DNA of 64,000 bases from the NCBI RefSeq assembly GCF_013393905.1, contig NZ_CP040272.1, positions 3,840,001 to 3,904,000 on the forward strand, given 5' to 3'. The notes beneath the pieces were generated by a model. That model searched no databases, was not told where the DNA came from, and worked only from the letters and a program-made list of their open reading frames with translations. The position numbers were made by a program, and so were the translations under genes. Source of the stretch: Nostoc sp. C052. Lineage in GTDB: Bacteria; Cyanobacteriota; Cyanobacteriia; Cyanobacteriales; Nostocaceae. Below are positions 8,821 to 18,044 of this stretch, piece by piece (position 1 is the stretch's first letter; each line of letters begins with the position of its first letter).

Positions 8821-10137
8821 ATGGAAAAACAGCCGATACAAGTAATTGGAGGTGGACTAGCTGGAACAGAAGCAGCGTGGCAAATAGCTCAAGCTGGAGT
8901 ACCAGTAATTCTCCATGAAATGCGTCCAAAGCGATTTAGTCCTGCTCATCATACAGAACATTTAGCAGAACTAGTGTGTAGTAATTCCTTTGGGGCAATG
9001 GCAAGCGATCGCGCAGCAGGATTATTGCACGAAGAGTTACGCCAACTAGGTTCTATCGTCATCTCCAAAGCTGATGAACACGCCGTCCCGGCTGGTGGGG
9101 CGCTAGCTGTGGATCGGGGACAATTTGGCCAAGACTTGACTGAAACTTTAGCACATCATCCTTTAATTGAATTCCGTCGGGGTGAAGTGTCTGCGATTCC
9201 CGAAGGAATTGTGGTTTTAGCAACCGGGCCTTTAACTAGTCCCGACTTAGCAGAGGATTTGCTCCGCTTTACAGGCATGGAATACCTGAGCTTTTTCGAT
9301 GCAGCGAGTCCGATTATCGTCGGAGAATCGATTAACCGTGACATTGCTTTTATGGCATCACGTTATGACAAAGGCGAAGCCGCTTATCTCAACTGCCCAA
9401 TGAATAAAGAGCAGTACTTGCATTTTAGGGAAGAACTCTGTAAAGCTGAACAAATAGAACTCAAGGGTTTTGAACGGGAAACAGCGAAATTTTTTGAAGC
9501 TTGTTTACCCATAGAAGAATTAGCACATCGGGGGGAAGATACCATGCGTTACGGCCCCCTAAAGCCGGTGGGATTGTCAGATACTCGCACAGCGGAACGT
9601 CCTTATGCTGTGGTGCAGTTGCGACAAGAAGATAAAGCCGGTCAACTGTGGAATATGGTAGGGTTTCAAACTAACCTACGTTGGGGCGAGCAAAAGCGCA
9701 TATTTCAGTTAATTCCCAGTTTGGAAAAGGCAGAGTTTGTGAGGCTGGGAGTGATGCACCGCAACACTTTTATTAATGCTCCCCAGCTAATGCATCCTAC
9801 CTTGCAATTTAAAGCGCGTCCGACACTATTAGCTGCTGGACAGTTGATTGGTACTGAAGGCTACACCGCCGCCGCTGCGGGTGGCTGCTTGGCGGGAATT
9901 AATGCAGCGCGGTTAGCTTTGGGTAAAGAAGCTTTAGTTTTACCACCAACAACAATGATGGGTGCGTTATTGGAATTTATTAGTTCTGCTTCGCCCAAGC
10001 ATTTCCAACCAATGCCGCCCAACTTTGGGATTTTTCCCGATTTAGGAGTGAAAATCAAAAGTAAACCAGAGCGTTATGGACGTTATCGCGATCGCTCTTT
10101 AGCTGATTTGGCAAACTGGAAAGTTAATCGTAATTAA
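8821..10137 (+). CDS. trmFO: tRNA (uracil-54-C5)-methyltransferase, folate-dependent, TrmFO
   Basis: TrmFO is an FAD enzyme that methylates U54 in the T-loop of tRNA using methylene-tetrahydrofolate. The N-terminus IQVIGGGLAGTEAAWQIA is the FAD-binding Rossmann motif. Characteristic blocks follow: HEMRPKRFSPAHHTEHLAE, LVCSNSFGA, GEDTMRYGPLKPVGL, and TEGYTAAAAGGCLAGINAAR. I use the ATG at 8821 (MEKQPIQV) because relatives begin close to the Rossmann motif. An in-frame ATG at 8800 would add seven residues. Length (438 residues) is normal. Confidence 0.95.
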   Translation: MEKQPIQVIGGGLAGTEAAWQIAQAGVPVILHEMRPKRFSPAHHTEHLAELVCSNSFGAMASDRAAGLLHEELRQLGSIVISKADEHAVPAGGALAVDRGQFGQDLTETLAHHPLIEFRRGEVSAIPEGIVVLATGPLTSPDLAEDLLRFTGMEYLSFFDAASPIIVGESINRDIAFMASRYDKGEAAYLNCPMNKEQYLHFREELCKAEQIELKGFERETAKFFEACLPIEELAHRGEDTMRYGPLKPVGLSDTRTAERPYAVVQLRQEDKAGQLWNMVGFQTNLRWGEQKRIFQLIPSLEKAEFVRLGVMHRNTFINAPQLMHPTLQFKARPTLLAAGQLIGTEGYTAAAAGGCLAGINAARLALGKEALVLPPTTMMGALLEFISSASPKHFQPMPPNFGIFPDLGVKIKSKPERYGRYRDRSLADLANWKVNRN

Positions 10138-10155
10138 TAGACATCTGGTAAAAAA

Positions 10156-10184
10156 GTAGAGACGTAGCACTGCTACGTCTCTAC
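10156..10184. repeat. perfect 14-bp inverted repeat after trmFO
   Basis: GTAGAGACGTAGCA and its exact complement flank a single C. A related GAGACG...CGTCTC hairpin occurs at 63902-63924. It could act as a weak terminator for trmFO, but no T run follows, so it is better seen as a dispersed palindromic repeat. Confidence 0.75.
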
Positions 10185-10417
10185 AAGGGTTCTGGGTAAC
10201 GCACGCTAAACCTGGACACACCAAAGTAATTAAGAGAATTGCTATACGTGCATTCATATATACCACCCGCTAATATATCTGCTCAATGCTGACATAGCTG
10301 GAATCCTTGTGTTACAACTTGGCAGACCAATTTAATAATGCGTTGGAGTGGGTGAATCAGATTTTGGGAATAATCCTCATAGTGTTTGAAAGCATATTTG
10401 TGGTGGGGCTTCGCACT

Positions 10418-11623
10418 ATGAGAGCGCGATTTCTAGAAAAAAAGCAGATTTATTGCTGTTTCTCGATTGCATTTTGCTGCATCTTGTGCATTTGCTTGGC
10501 ATTAATTCCAGCCTACGCAACATCCACAGGATCTATTGATAATTTGCGACAACAGCAGCAACAGATGAACCAGCAGCATCAGAGTGTGGTTCAAGATCGC
10601 GATCGCTTAACAAATCTCCAACGAGAGGCCCAAAAAAACCTCACTGGCTTAAACCAAAATGTGCAAACTACAGATAGCTACATTCAAGAGAGCGAATCAC
10701 GATTACAACTCGCCGCCCAACGTCTCCAGAAGTTAGAAGCTGATTTAGATGTGGCGGAACGTTCATATCAGGAGCGTCAAGTAGCAACAGTAGCACGATT
10801 GCGTTATCTCCAGCGATCGCCTGCTTCTTTTGGATGGGCAGTTTTGCTTGAAAGTGAAAATATCAGCGACTTTTTCAGCCGTCGTCATCAGTTGAAGTTA
10901 GTCTATCAGGCAGACCAGAAAATTTTGCTAAAACTCAACACCCAAGCAAAGCTGATCGATAAACAAAAAACAGAAGTAGAACAGCAAAAAAATGAAATTG
11001 CCTTGATTCGTGAGCAACTGCTGGCACAAAAAGCCGATTATCAAACTCAGGCGCAATCGCAATCAGAATTGATTCAACGCCTCAATAGCGATCGCCTGGC
11101 CTTAGAAGCGGCACAAAATCAGCTAGAAAGGGAATCGAAAAATCTGGAAGTCTTGATTCAACAAAAAGTAGCAGAAGCCAGATCCTCAGAAGAAGCCCAA
11201 ACAAAAACCAACAGCCGTACAAATATCATCATCCGGGGAACTGGTGTCATGACATATCCCAGCGATGCTCCTACTAGCAGTCCCTTTGGCTGGCGGATAC
11301 ACCCTATTCTTGGCTATCGTCGCTTTCACGCCGGCTTAGACTTTGCCGCTAGCTATGGCAGTAAAATTCGGGCAGCCGATTCAGGAAAAGTAATTTTTGC
11401 TGGGTGGTATGGTGGCTATGGCAGAGCAGTAATTATCGACCACGGCAATGGCCTGACGACACTCTACGGTCATACCAGCGAGTTGTATGTCACCGAAGGA
11501 CAAGCAGTTGAACGCGGACAAGCGATCGGTGCTGTCGGTTCCACGGGTTTCTCAACTGGCCCTCACCTCCACTTTGAAGTGCGTCGCAATGGTACACCAG
11601 TTAACCCCACTGATTATCTTTAA
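10418..11623 (+). CDS. M23 family murein endopeptidase with coiled-coil region (NlpD/EnvC-like)
   Basis: This is an exported peptidoglycan hydrolase or hydrolase activator. From ATG 10418 the protein is 401 residues. It has a basic start (RARFLEKK), a hydrophobic stretch (IYCCFSIAFCCILCICLALI) and a likely cleavage after AYA. A long coiled coil follows (about residues 40-260, rich in Gln and Glu). The C-terminal LytM domain has HAGLDFA, the YGHTSELYV segment and HLHFEV, so the zinc ligands HxxxD and HxH are present and the enzyme is probably active. An upstream in-frame alternative start at 10307 would bury the signal peptide 37 residues in, so I reject it. Confidence 0.88.
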   Translation: MRARFLEKKQIYCCFSIAFCCILCICLALIPAYATSTGSIDNLRQQQQQMNQQHQSVVQDRDRLTNLQREAQKNLTGLNQNVQTTDSYIQESESRLQLAAQRLQKLEADLDVAERSYQERQVATVARLRYLQRSPASFGWAVLLESENISDFFSRRHQLKLVYQADQKILLKLNTQAKLIDKQKTEVEQQKNEIALIREQLLAQKADYQTQAQSQSELIQRLNSDRLALEAAQNQLERESKNLEVLIQQKVAEARSSEEAQTKTNSRTNIIIRGTGVMTYPSDAPTSSPFGWRIHPILGYRRFHAGLDFAASYGSKIRAADSGKVIFAGWYGGYGRAVIIDHGNGLTTLYGHTSELYVTEGQAVERGQAIGAVGSTGFSTGPHLHFEVRRNGTPVNPTDYL

Positions 11624-11652
11624 CTCAACGAAGAGGAAAGGGGAATAAAAAA

Positions 11653-11702
11653 CCTTTACCCTTTACCCTTTACCCTTTAACCTTTACCCTTTACCCTTTA
11701 AC
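11653..11702. repeat. tandem heptamer repeat (CCTTTAC type)
   Basis: Seven copies of a 7-bp unit, mostly TTTACCC with two TTTAACC variants, lie between the M23 gene and tRNA-Arg. This is a Nostoc-type short tandemly repeated sequence. Confidence 0.85.
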
Positions 11703-11800
11703 CAAACCGTATTGAATGCACTCCTGCTCCCCTGCCTCTTGGTCATTGCCAATTCGACCGCAAGTTTTATCGCAGACGTGCTATAATCAGAAAGAATTAA

Positions 11801-11873
11801 GGGCGCGTAGCTCAGTGGATAGAGCAACAGATTCCGGTTCTGTGGGTCGGGGGTTCAAATCCCTCCGCGCTCG
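11801..11873 (+). tRNA. tRNA-Arg (anticodon CCG)
   Basis: The 73-nt sequence folds as a cloverleaf. The acceptor GGGCGCG pairs with CGCGCTC through one G-U pair, and the D-arm has AGCTCAGTGGATAGAGC. The anticodon stem ACAGA/TCTGT holds loop TTCCGGT with anticodon CCG, and the T-loop is GTTCAAATC. The discriminator is G and no CCA is encoded. A TATAAT box at 11782-11787 is well placed for its promoter. No clear -35 box is seen. Confidence 0.96.
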
Positions 11874-12173
11874 TTACCTTATAAGACTAAGCACAAAATC
11901 GAGAGGTCATTTTCTCTCACAGGATAAAACCAATCTACCCTATGAGACAGAATTGCAACGGATAGCTGGAATACAGAAAAATTATAGGTTTATTGAATAT
12001 CAATATTTTCTAAAAGTGTAAACCTAGTATATGAAAGCATTGATATATATACGTTGCTTTTAATACCTTTACCGTACCTGAATACCCACTTTATTCAGGA
12101 AATATACAGAGTTTTTTATTTTTTAAAGCACTTGTCTCAAATCTGTTAGTTTCGAGATTTCCTAAATCTGTGA

Positions 12174-12239
12174 AGTGGGAATTGGGAATCGGGAATCGGG
12201 GGACAAGAAGAATAACCAATGCCCAATGCCCAATGCCCT
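12174..12239. repeat. two heptamer repeat runs downstream of tRNA-Arg
   Basis: The stretch 11874-12239 has no gene I can support. Its last 66 bp hold a GGGAATC-type run followed by a CAATGCC-type run that ends at the bciB stop codon. The rest (11874-12173) is AT-rich and featureless. Confidence 0.7.
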
Positions 12240-13433
12240 CTATTCTGGTAACTTATATTGCCCAACAATACGCTTGGCAAACTCTGGAACGTGCGCTTCC
12301 AATTTCTCTGGATGATTTCGCTTCACATACAAATAATTCCGGGTAAAGTGAGAATCAATGGAAAACCGAGCATATTCCAGACCCTTGGGGCCGATTTTTT
12401 CAATCACCACACCCATCAGTTTTGCCGCCCACATTGGGAGGGTAACGCCTTTATCGTAAGCGGGAATACTTTGCTGTACAGCTTCCTTGCGGTTGCCTTT
12501 AGATGTCACTGGTTGAGTGTCTAACTGGTCTTTCACCAAATCCAGCATTTCCTTACCAGTGTCATTTCTAACTACAATCCACTGCCAGCCGAAGGGTGCG
12601 CCCATGTAGCCAACGACTAAATCGGCTAGGGAGTTGACGTAGTCAAAGCAACTCATACAAGATGGGGCAAAGACATCTTTGAGTTTGTTAGTCTTCAAGC
12701 CAAAGAAAGGCACGGTTTCTGATGAGCCATCCTCATGTTTGAAGTGAACCCGAAAGTCTTGCATGAATTCGTAATGTACAACTGTATCAGGCGATCGGCT
12801 GGTAGTTTCTAAGAATTTTTGCAGTCCGGCGCGGTTAACATTATCTACGCAGGGCGTACCCAAAACATACAGCTTTTCTAAACCAAGTTGTTTTTCGACG
12901 GCTCGTAATGCCTGAATTTGGCAACCAACACCAATTACTAATAGTCGTTTCATCCCCGATTTTTCTATCTGTTCCAACACCGAAAGGTTAGGTGATAGTG
13001 TTGGTTTATTTACCCGCGCTGCTAGTATTTCTTCTGGAGTCCGGGCAATGATGGGCATGGGTTGAAAGCGGTCTTCTTTGGTATTTTGCACGCAGACGAC
13101 ACCTTCAACTAAGCCGCGATTGAGCATTTCAATGGCAATGCTACTAACAATTCCCGTCCATTGTGCGCCTTCGATGGGTTGTTGTTTTCGCGCCGCTATC
13201 ATGTCTTGGTGAACACCAAAGTAGAGTTCATCAGGATTTTCAAGATGGCGCGATCGCGTGTGCGTTTCTTCTTCAAGTTCGCCTATTTGCTGATTAATAA
13301 AAGCGCAGGCTTCCTTGACATAATGAATATAGTATGTATCGCATAGTCCACACTCGCTACACAGTTCTTTCGCAGGGCGGCGGCTGGTAGGTTTTAAGGC
13401 TCTGGCTTTTTTGTGAGGAGAAACTGAGGTCAT
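12240..13433 (-). CDS. bciB: 3,8-divinyl chlorophyllide a 8-vinyl-reductase, ferredoxin-dependent (BciB, cyanobacterial type)
   Basis: This enzyme reduces the 8-vinyl group of divinyl chlorophyllide in chlorophyll a synthesis. It belongs to the coenzyme F420 hydrogenase/dehydrogenase beta-subunit family. The 397-residue protein has LCSECGLCDTYY near residue 25, a Cys cluster for Fe-S, then VGCQIQALRAVE and VLGTPCVDNVNR. FAPSCMSCFDYVNSLADLVVGYMG supplies further Fe-S Cys. Length and motifs match the cyanobacterial slr1923-type protein. It stands alone on the minus strand with no other chlorophyll gene beside it. Confidence 0.92.
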   Translation of the reverse strand: MTSVSPHKKARALKPTSRRPAKELCSECGLCDTYYIHYVKEACAFINQQIGELEEETHTRSRHLENPDELYFGVHQDMIAARKQQPIEGAQWTGIVSSIAIEMLNRGLVEGVVCVQNTKEDRFQPMPIIARTPEEILAARVNKPTLSPNLSVLEQIEKSGMKRLLVIGVGCQIQALRAVEKQLGLEKLYVLGTPCVDNVNRAGLQKFLETTSRSPDTVVHYEFMQDFRVHFKHEDGSSETVPFFGLKTNKLKDVFAPSCMSCFDYVNSLADLVVGYMGAPFGWQWIVVRNDTGKEMLDLVKDQLDTQPVTSKGNRKEAVQQSIPAYDKGVTLPMWAAKLMGVVIEKIGPKGLEYARFSIDSHFTRNYLYVKRNHPEKLEAHVPEFAKRIVGQYKLPE

Positions 13434-13533
13434 ATAAACTTTTTGTTTTATCCAGGAATCGCTTTTATTACAATACCTTTACTGGCTATGAACTTACAGC
13501 AGTTTTCATGTATTTGAACCACATCTGTCGTAA

Positions 13534-13553
13534 GGGCACAGCATTGCTGTGCC
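13534..13553. repeat. short palindrome in the holB-bciB gap
   Basis: GGGCACAGC and GCTGTGCCC form a tight hairpin at 13534-13553 within the 188-bp gap upstream of bciB. It is a dispersed-repeat type palindrome. It lies between two minus-strand genes and has no T run on that strand. Confidence 0.6.
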
Positions 13554-13621
13554 CCTACCGCGTGGTCGAAAATAGCTGTAACGATAGAAATTTCTGGTGT
13601 GCTGACTTATTCTTTCTAATC

Positions 13622-14572
13622 CTAATTCCCTTGATACACAGATAAAAGCAGGCATTCCCAAACTAGCCTTGGTTGAGCGTAAGCAAGTAAGTGTTTACGA
13701 GCTTGTTCTAACTGCTTGATGATGCTAGGTTGATGCCACTGCTGCCAGTAGAACTGCTGAAGATAATCAACTAACCACAGTTGTGCTTCTGTATCTAAAT
13801 CCTTATCAATTTTTTTGGCTAGTTCTAAGGCGTTACGGTAAGATTTAGGTGCTTTTTTCAAGTCTTCGAGTAATTCCGGGGGAATAGCTTGTAATTGCTC
13901 ATAAGATGCGATCGCACTTCCAGCACTACCAGCTGCTATGCTCAATACTGCCTGATTTTGTAAAATTTCCTGATGACCTGTTTGTGTGAGTACAACAGCC
14001 AAAGACTGTGCATCTAAGCGATAAAAAGGAATGCGTTGACAGCGTGATACTAAAGTCGGCAATACAGACTCAGGTGTAGGTGCAATTAAAATTAACGTCG
14101 CCTGTCCTGGTTCTTCTAAGGTTTTAAGTAAAGCATTGGCTGCGGCTTCTGCCATTGTTTGGGCTTCTTCTAGCACTACCACATTCCTCGGCGCTTCTAA
14201 GGGCGGACGACCTAAAAACTCAGTAATGCCCCGAATTTGCTCTAGTCGAATTACAGGTGGTGCTTTACGCTTGAGTCCTTTTTCGGCTGCTTCTGTTGCT
14301 GTTAATCGTTGTCCTTGGTGTTGGTACGTTGGTTGCACCCACAATAAAGCTGGGTGATTGCCTTGACGCAAACGGTTTTGTAAAGACGCAGTAACTTCCA
14401 TCCCACTAGAAAATAGCAATTCCACAAAGCATCTAGCTGCTAAACTTCTGCCGACACCATCTGGCCCCACAAATAGGTAAGCTGGAGGAACCCGATTTTG
14501 TTTGACAGCTTGAGTGAGTAATTCTATGGCTTGCTGTTGTGCTACAACTGGCGCAAATGGGTTAATAGTCAA
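13622..14572 (-). CDS. holB: DNA polymerase III subunit delta' (clamp loader)
   Basis: This 316-residue protein starts at a TTG (MTINPFAPVVAQQQAIELL). It shows the clamp-loader AAA+ layout: VPPAYLFVGPDGVGRSLAARCF stands in the P-loop position but as GPDGVGRS rather than GxxGxGKT. VVVLEEAQTMAEAAANALLKTLEEPG is the Walker B/sensor region with NALLKTLEEP, and VSRCQRIPFYRL is the SRC motif. A delta' subunit that does not hydrolyse ATP is common. It would help load the sliding clamp. Confidence 0.92.
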   Translation of the reverse strand: MTINPFAPVVAQQQAIELLTQAVKQNRVPPAYLFVGPDGVGRSLAARCFVELLFSSGMEVTASLQNRLRQGNHPALLWVQPTYQHQGQRLTATEAAEKGLKRKAPPVIRLEQIRGITEFLGRPPLEAPRNVVVLEEAQTMAEAAANALLKTLEEPGQATLILIAPTPESVLPTLVSRCQRIPFYRLDAQSLAVVLTQTGHQEILQNQAVLSIAAGSAGSAIASYEQLQAIPPELLEDLKKAPKSYRNALELAKKIDKDLDTEAQLWLVDYLQQFYWQQWHQPSIIKQLEQARKHLLAYAQPRLVWECLLLSVYQGN

Positions 14573-14697
14573 AGCTTTTATTTAAAATTTCAAAAACTAA
14601 AAAAACGTTTTCTAAGCGATCGCATTTCATCAATTTTCTTCTTTCAATATTGTTTTCAGTATCTACATATCCTTTCAAAACTGCACCCCGTACTAAT

Positions 14698-14752
14698 AAT
14701 CATTAGTCATTATTTATTTCACAAAGGACTAATGACTAATGACTAATGACAA
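14698..14752. repeat. ACTAATG tandem heptamers before htpX stop
   Basis: Copies of ACTAATG/CATTAGT in both orientations lie between holB and the htpX stop codon. The central part (TTTATTTCACAAAG) forms the loop of a large inverted repeat. It is STRR-type DNA and may serve as a transcription end. Confidence 0.75.
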
Positions 14753-15622
14753 TTAATAAGCTTTTGTTGGCAGTTGTTGCTCTAATTTCAGCAATGCTGC
14801 AACTCGCATTTCTGTAGCAGGGTGACTAGAGAATAAGTTACCCAAAAATTGTCCAGAGATGGAATTGATAATTAATAATGGCTCATAAGCTGGATTGGCA
14901 TTTAAAGGCATCTGCTTTGCTGAAGCTTCTAACCGTTGCAATGCTCTAGCTAAGGCACGAGGATTACCAGTTAATCTCGCTGAACCAGCATCAGCAGAAA
15001 ATTCTCGTGTGCGCGAAATTGCTAGCTGAATGATTGTCGCTGCCACTGGTGCAAGCACGACTGTTAATAAAACTCCTATTGGATTTCCACCTCTGTTGTC
15101 ATCTCGTGAACTACCGCCAAACCATAAGCTGTAACTAACCATTTGGGCTAAAAATGAGATAGCACCAGCCACAGTTGCAGCAACGGCTTGTGTCAGGGTG
15201 TCACGATTAATAATATGAGTAAGTTCGTGAGCAATAACGCCTTCGAGTTCGTCCTCTGGCAATATATTTAAAATACCTTCAGTGACAGCGACAGCAGCGT
15301 GTTCGGGATCGCGCCCGGTTGCGAAGGCGTTAGCGCCAAGGCTTGGAACAATGTAAACTCTAGGCATGGGAATGTTAGCGCGATCGCTCAATCTCTGCAC
15401 CATCCGATAAAGTCCTGGTGCTTCCCTTTCACTTACAGGTTGTGCTTGGTATACTGCTAGGGCAATCTTATCTGATTGATACCAGGAAAACAGGTTTGTG
15501 ACAGCTGCCAAGCCAATCCCGATAATCAAACCACTAGAACCGCCAATTACCCAATAACTAATTGCAATCAAAAGACCACTTAGCGCAGCAAGCAAAGCAG
15601 CCGTTTTCAATTGATTTGTCAT
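14753..15622 (-). CDS. htpX: M48 family zinc metalloprotease, HtpX-like
   Basis: This is an inner-membrane quality-control protease. The 289-residue protein has two N-terminal membrane segments (about 8-28 and 32-48), then RVYIVPSLGANAFATG. The zinc site AHELTHIINRD follows (HExxH at about 132-136), with a third ligand likely in REFSADAGSARL. Two more hydrophobic segments lie between them (about 145-195). Length and order match HtpX. No heat-shock operator is recognised upstream. Confidence 0.92.
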   Translation of the reverse strand: MTNQLKTAALLAALSGLLIAISYWVIGGSSGLIIGIGLAAVTNLFSWYQSDKIALAVYQAQPVSEREAPGLYRMVQRLSDRANIPMPRVYIVPSLGANAFATGRDPEHAAVAVTEGILNILPEDELEGVIAHELTHIINRDTLTQAVAATVAGAISFLAQMVSYSLWFGGSSRDDNRGGNPIGVLLTVVLAPVAATIIQLAISRTREFSADAGSARLTGNPRALARALQRLEASAKQMPLNANPAYEPLLIINSISGQFLGNLFSSHPATEMRVAALLKLEQQLPTKAY

Positions 15623-15919
15623 AATTTTTGCTCTCCTGCTAATGCTGTGTAAATGTTTGAGAAAACAGCATTACTTCAGCTACATTTTGATTTTATCTAG
15701 CTAAACTTAGATATATGGTACAGAAAACCTATCAGATAAGTACGGTTTTCCCACTTAACTTTTAAGAATGGTAATTTAGTTGTTTTTGATATGTATCTAT
15801 TAATGATATAATTCCCATAGTATAGATACGAAAAACGCATCTATCTACAGAAATAAATTTTTGATATCGGCAGAAATTATAAGTGCAATGTCTACGCCAT
15901 GAGTTTAAGATCCAGTTAC
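15623..15919. other. AT-rich gap, no gene supported
   Basis: This is the gap between the ChrB-like gene and htpX. It is AT-rich, and short open frames here have no coding character. It presumably holds the htpX promoter. Confidence 0.45.
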
Positions 15920-16471
15920 TTATAGAGATTCTGAGTCTATCCCTTCTGCTTGATATACCTGCTCGGTAAATAGCTGAAAGTCTAATTCGCACGCCTTCAA
16001 AGCTTCAGTGGCTTGTGAGTATCCTTGTGCATCAAACAAATCGCGATCGCGGATTTTTGGCAACCAAGAACGCAGTTTAGTTAGTTCCACCTCGTTCTCT
16101 TCCAGTTCTGCAAAAGTGAGGTTACTTATTCTCCGTTCCTCGCTCAATTCGCTATGGAAATCCCGACATTGCCCCAAAAACTCTTGATATTCTTGGTCTG
16201 CCTGCTGTTGAAAACGCTCTATTAACATAGCATTTTGCTGAGGTTCGTCAATCCAAATAGTTAACAAATCTGCTTCACCGCCACCTGCTACAATATCCGC
16301 TTTCAATTCTTCCAAATGGCTCCGCAAGTCTTTCCGCTGTGGTAGCAAGCACACCGACTGCTGTAGATAAAGTGCGCCCAATCCCTTAAGCTTACGCCAA
16401 ACATACACCCGCTGCGTCGAAGGCTGTGCGGGTACTTTGTAGACTAAGAGGTTCCAAGATTCTCTATCCAT
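15920..16471 (-). CDS. ChrB N-terminal-domain-like protein
   Basis: The N-terminus WNLLVYKVPAQPSTQRVYVWRKLKGLGALYLQQSVCLLP matches the ChrB N-terminal domain found in chromate-resistance regulators. The protein (183 residues) lacks the C-terminal ChrB domain, and no chrA chromate transporter is nearby. From residue 80 on it is helical and rich in Glu/Gln. A regulatory or stress role is possible. The chromate link is only by family. An IS element lies about 155 bp upstream of its start. Confidence 0.7.
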   Translation of the reverse strand: MDRESWNLLVYKVPAQPSTQRVYVWRKLKGLGALYLQQSVCLLPQRKDLRSHLEELKADIVAGGGEADLLTIWIDEPQQNAMLIERFQQQADQEYQEFLGQCRDFHSELSEERRISNLTFAELEENEVELTKLRSWLPKIRDRDLFDAQGYSQATEALKACELDFQLFTEQVYQAEGIDSESL

Positions 16472-16626
16472 AGAGGTATTGTAACAAGTGTTGCATTCAA
16501 TTTAATTTATTGTTAGGTTGATTAATGAAACATCTGTTGCATTTAAAAAAATTTATGAATCTGAACTATCAAGTTGGCAGCATTAGACTTATCCTTAATA
16601 TAAACAAAGTGGGATAATAAAAAACG

Positions 16627-17602
16627 GAGTAAAAATTATATGTAGATAATATGACAAACCCTTTAGCAAGAATTGAATCACATCCCCACGAAGCAAAACG
16701 ATTAATAGGGATTAATTATGACCAGTTTTTAGCATTGGTATCCTTAGCGGAAAAAAGGCATAGAGAGAAACAAGCAGAAATTGAAAAAAATAAAGTTCGG
16801 ATTATTGCCAAGGGAGGCGGACGCAAACCAGAGATGTCACCGAAAGAAGGAATATGCTTGTGTCTAGTTTACCTCAGACAAAAACCAATTTTTGAAATTT
16901 TAGGGTTACTCTTTGATATTTCCAAAACAAAAGCGAATGATGCTTTTAACTATTGGGTAGATATTTTGAGAGAAATTTTACCAGCATCTCAAATAGAAGA
17001 AGCGTCAGTAGATAGTCAAAAATATCAAGAATTGCAGCAAATGCTGTCCGAGTATGAATTAATTGTTGATAGTGCAGAACAGGCTACAGCGAGACCTGTA
17101 GACTATCAAGAACAAAAAGATATTACTCTGGTAAGAAAAAAATGCATACTCTAAAAAACCAGTTTATTGTCTTACCAGGTGGTGAAGATATTGTAGATAT
17201 CTGTGTGGGAATGCTGGGAAAAACAAGTGATATTAATTTATTTCGAGATACTCGGAATAAATTTGCTGACTCACAAAGGTTTATAGGTGATAAGGCCTAT
17301 ATTGGAGATGATGCCATTACCACACCTCATAAGAAACGAAAGAATACAGAAATTTCGGAATTCCAAAAACAAGAGAATAAACAACTTTCGTCTCGCAGAA
17401 TTGCCGTTGAACACATGATATGTCGGGTAAAAATATTTCGAGTAGCCTCGGAAAAATTCCGTCTCGCTCGTCATCGATATAGTCAGGTAATTCTGGCAGT
17501 TTGTGGGCTGATTAGGTTAAGACTTAATCGCTTAGTATCCTTAACCATTAATACTTAATTTTTTATCCTGAAATTGATTTCATCGTTTTGTACTTTTTAC
17601 TC
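16627..17602 (+). mobile_element. IS5-type insertion sequence, about 976 bp
   Basis: The element carries one frameshifted transposase. Candidate terminal inverted repeats are GAGTAAAAAT at 16627 and its partner ending at 17602. The outer nine bases are identical and about 15 of 21 match overall. The true ends could lie up to 20 bp further out, and I see no certain target duplication. It separates the ChrB-like gene from an orphan ORF. Confidence 0.6.
16651..17558 (+). pseudogene. IS5 family transposase, broken by a -1 frameshift
   Basis: The first part (16651-17154) holds an HTH_Tnp_4-like region (RKPEMSPKEGICLCLVYLR) and the first catalytic Asp in LIVDSAEQ. The second part (from about 17120 in the -1 frame, to 17558) continues YYSGKKKMHTLKNQF and holds KTSDINLFRD, GDKAYIGDDA and VEHMICRVK, i.e. 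the rest of a DDE site. Near 17119, AAAGATATTAC reads as if one T was lost from AAAGATTATTAC, which would restore QKDYYSGKKK. A run of seven A at 17136-17142 could instead allow programmed -1 slippage, but that would leave a non-conserved stretch, so I favour decay. Confidence 0.8.
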
Positions 17603-17684
17603 TAATTTTAATTTTTTGTCTCAGAATGCCGCCAAACACCTATTTTCTCGTAGAGTAAGATAGCGATCGCCTATTCAATCTGAA

Positions 17685-17954
17685 TTGCTCAAACCCATTC
17701 ACAGTAAGCATTTACATTTTGCGGATAAGTCTATTGACTGGAGTCCCATCATCCAAAAGATGGAACCTCAGGGGAATTGTCACTTACCTGCATATCCAGG
17801 GGATTTAAAAACTGTTTTACTGAACCATGCTGGTTTGGCTCAACATCCTCAAGGCGAGAAAGCCTATCAGATAGCGAGAGAAATCGCCCGATTGACTACC
17901 TTCAGTGATGCAGAAATCACCTATTGGTTCTCAAGAATTATAGAACTAATTTAG
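17685..17954 (+). CDS. hypothetical protein or fragment downstream of the IS element
   Basis: An 89-residue frame starts at TTG 17685 and has no ATG. It contains DWSPIIQKMEPQGNCHLP and LTTFSDAEITYWFSRIIEL, which look like a folded helical protein end. I do not recognise the family. The missing good start and the IS just upstream suggest it may be the C-terminal remnant of a larger gene. Confidence 0.4.
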   Translation: MLKPIHSKHLHFADKSIDWSPIIQKMEPQGNCHLPAYPGDLKTVLLNHAGLAQHPQGEKAYQIAREIARLTTFSDAEITYWFSRIIELI

Positions 17955-18044
17955 TAATACTATTTTCCAAAATCTTTGCAGCAAATAAATCGGCTGTAAG
18001 GGTGTAAATATTTATCAATTATAGATGTAGCAGAAACAGGCAAT

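Noticed and set aside
11716..12021. Plus-strand open frame across tRNA-Arg
   Set aside because: It overlaps the tRNA and encodes its sequence, so it is not a gene.
15762..15992. Minus-strand frame beside the ChrB-like gene
   Set aside because: It overlaps the ChrB-like coding end in another frame and has no independent start signal.
17136..17142. A7 run as the programmed -1 frameshift site of the transposase
   Set aside because: Shifting there keeps a non-conserved ITLV stretch. A lost T just upstream explains the conserved YYSG better.
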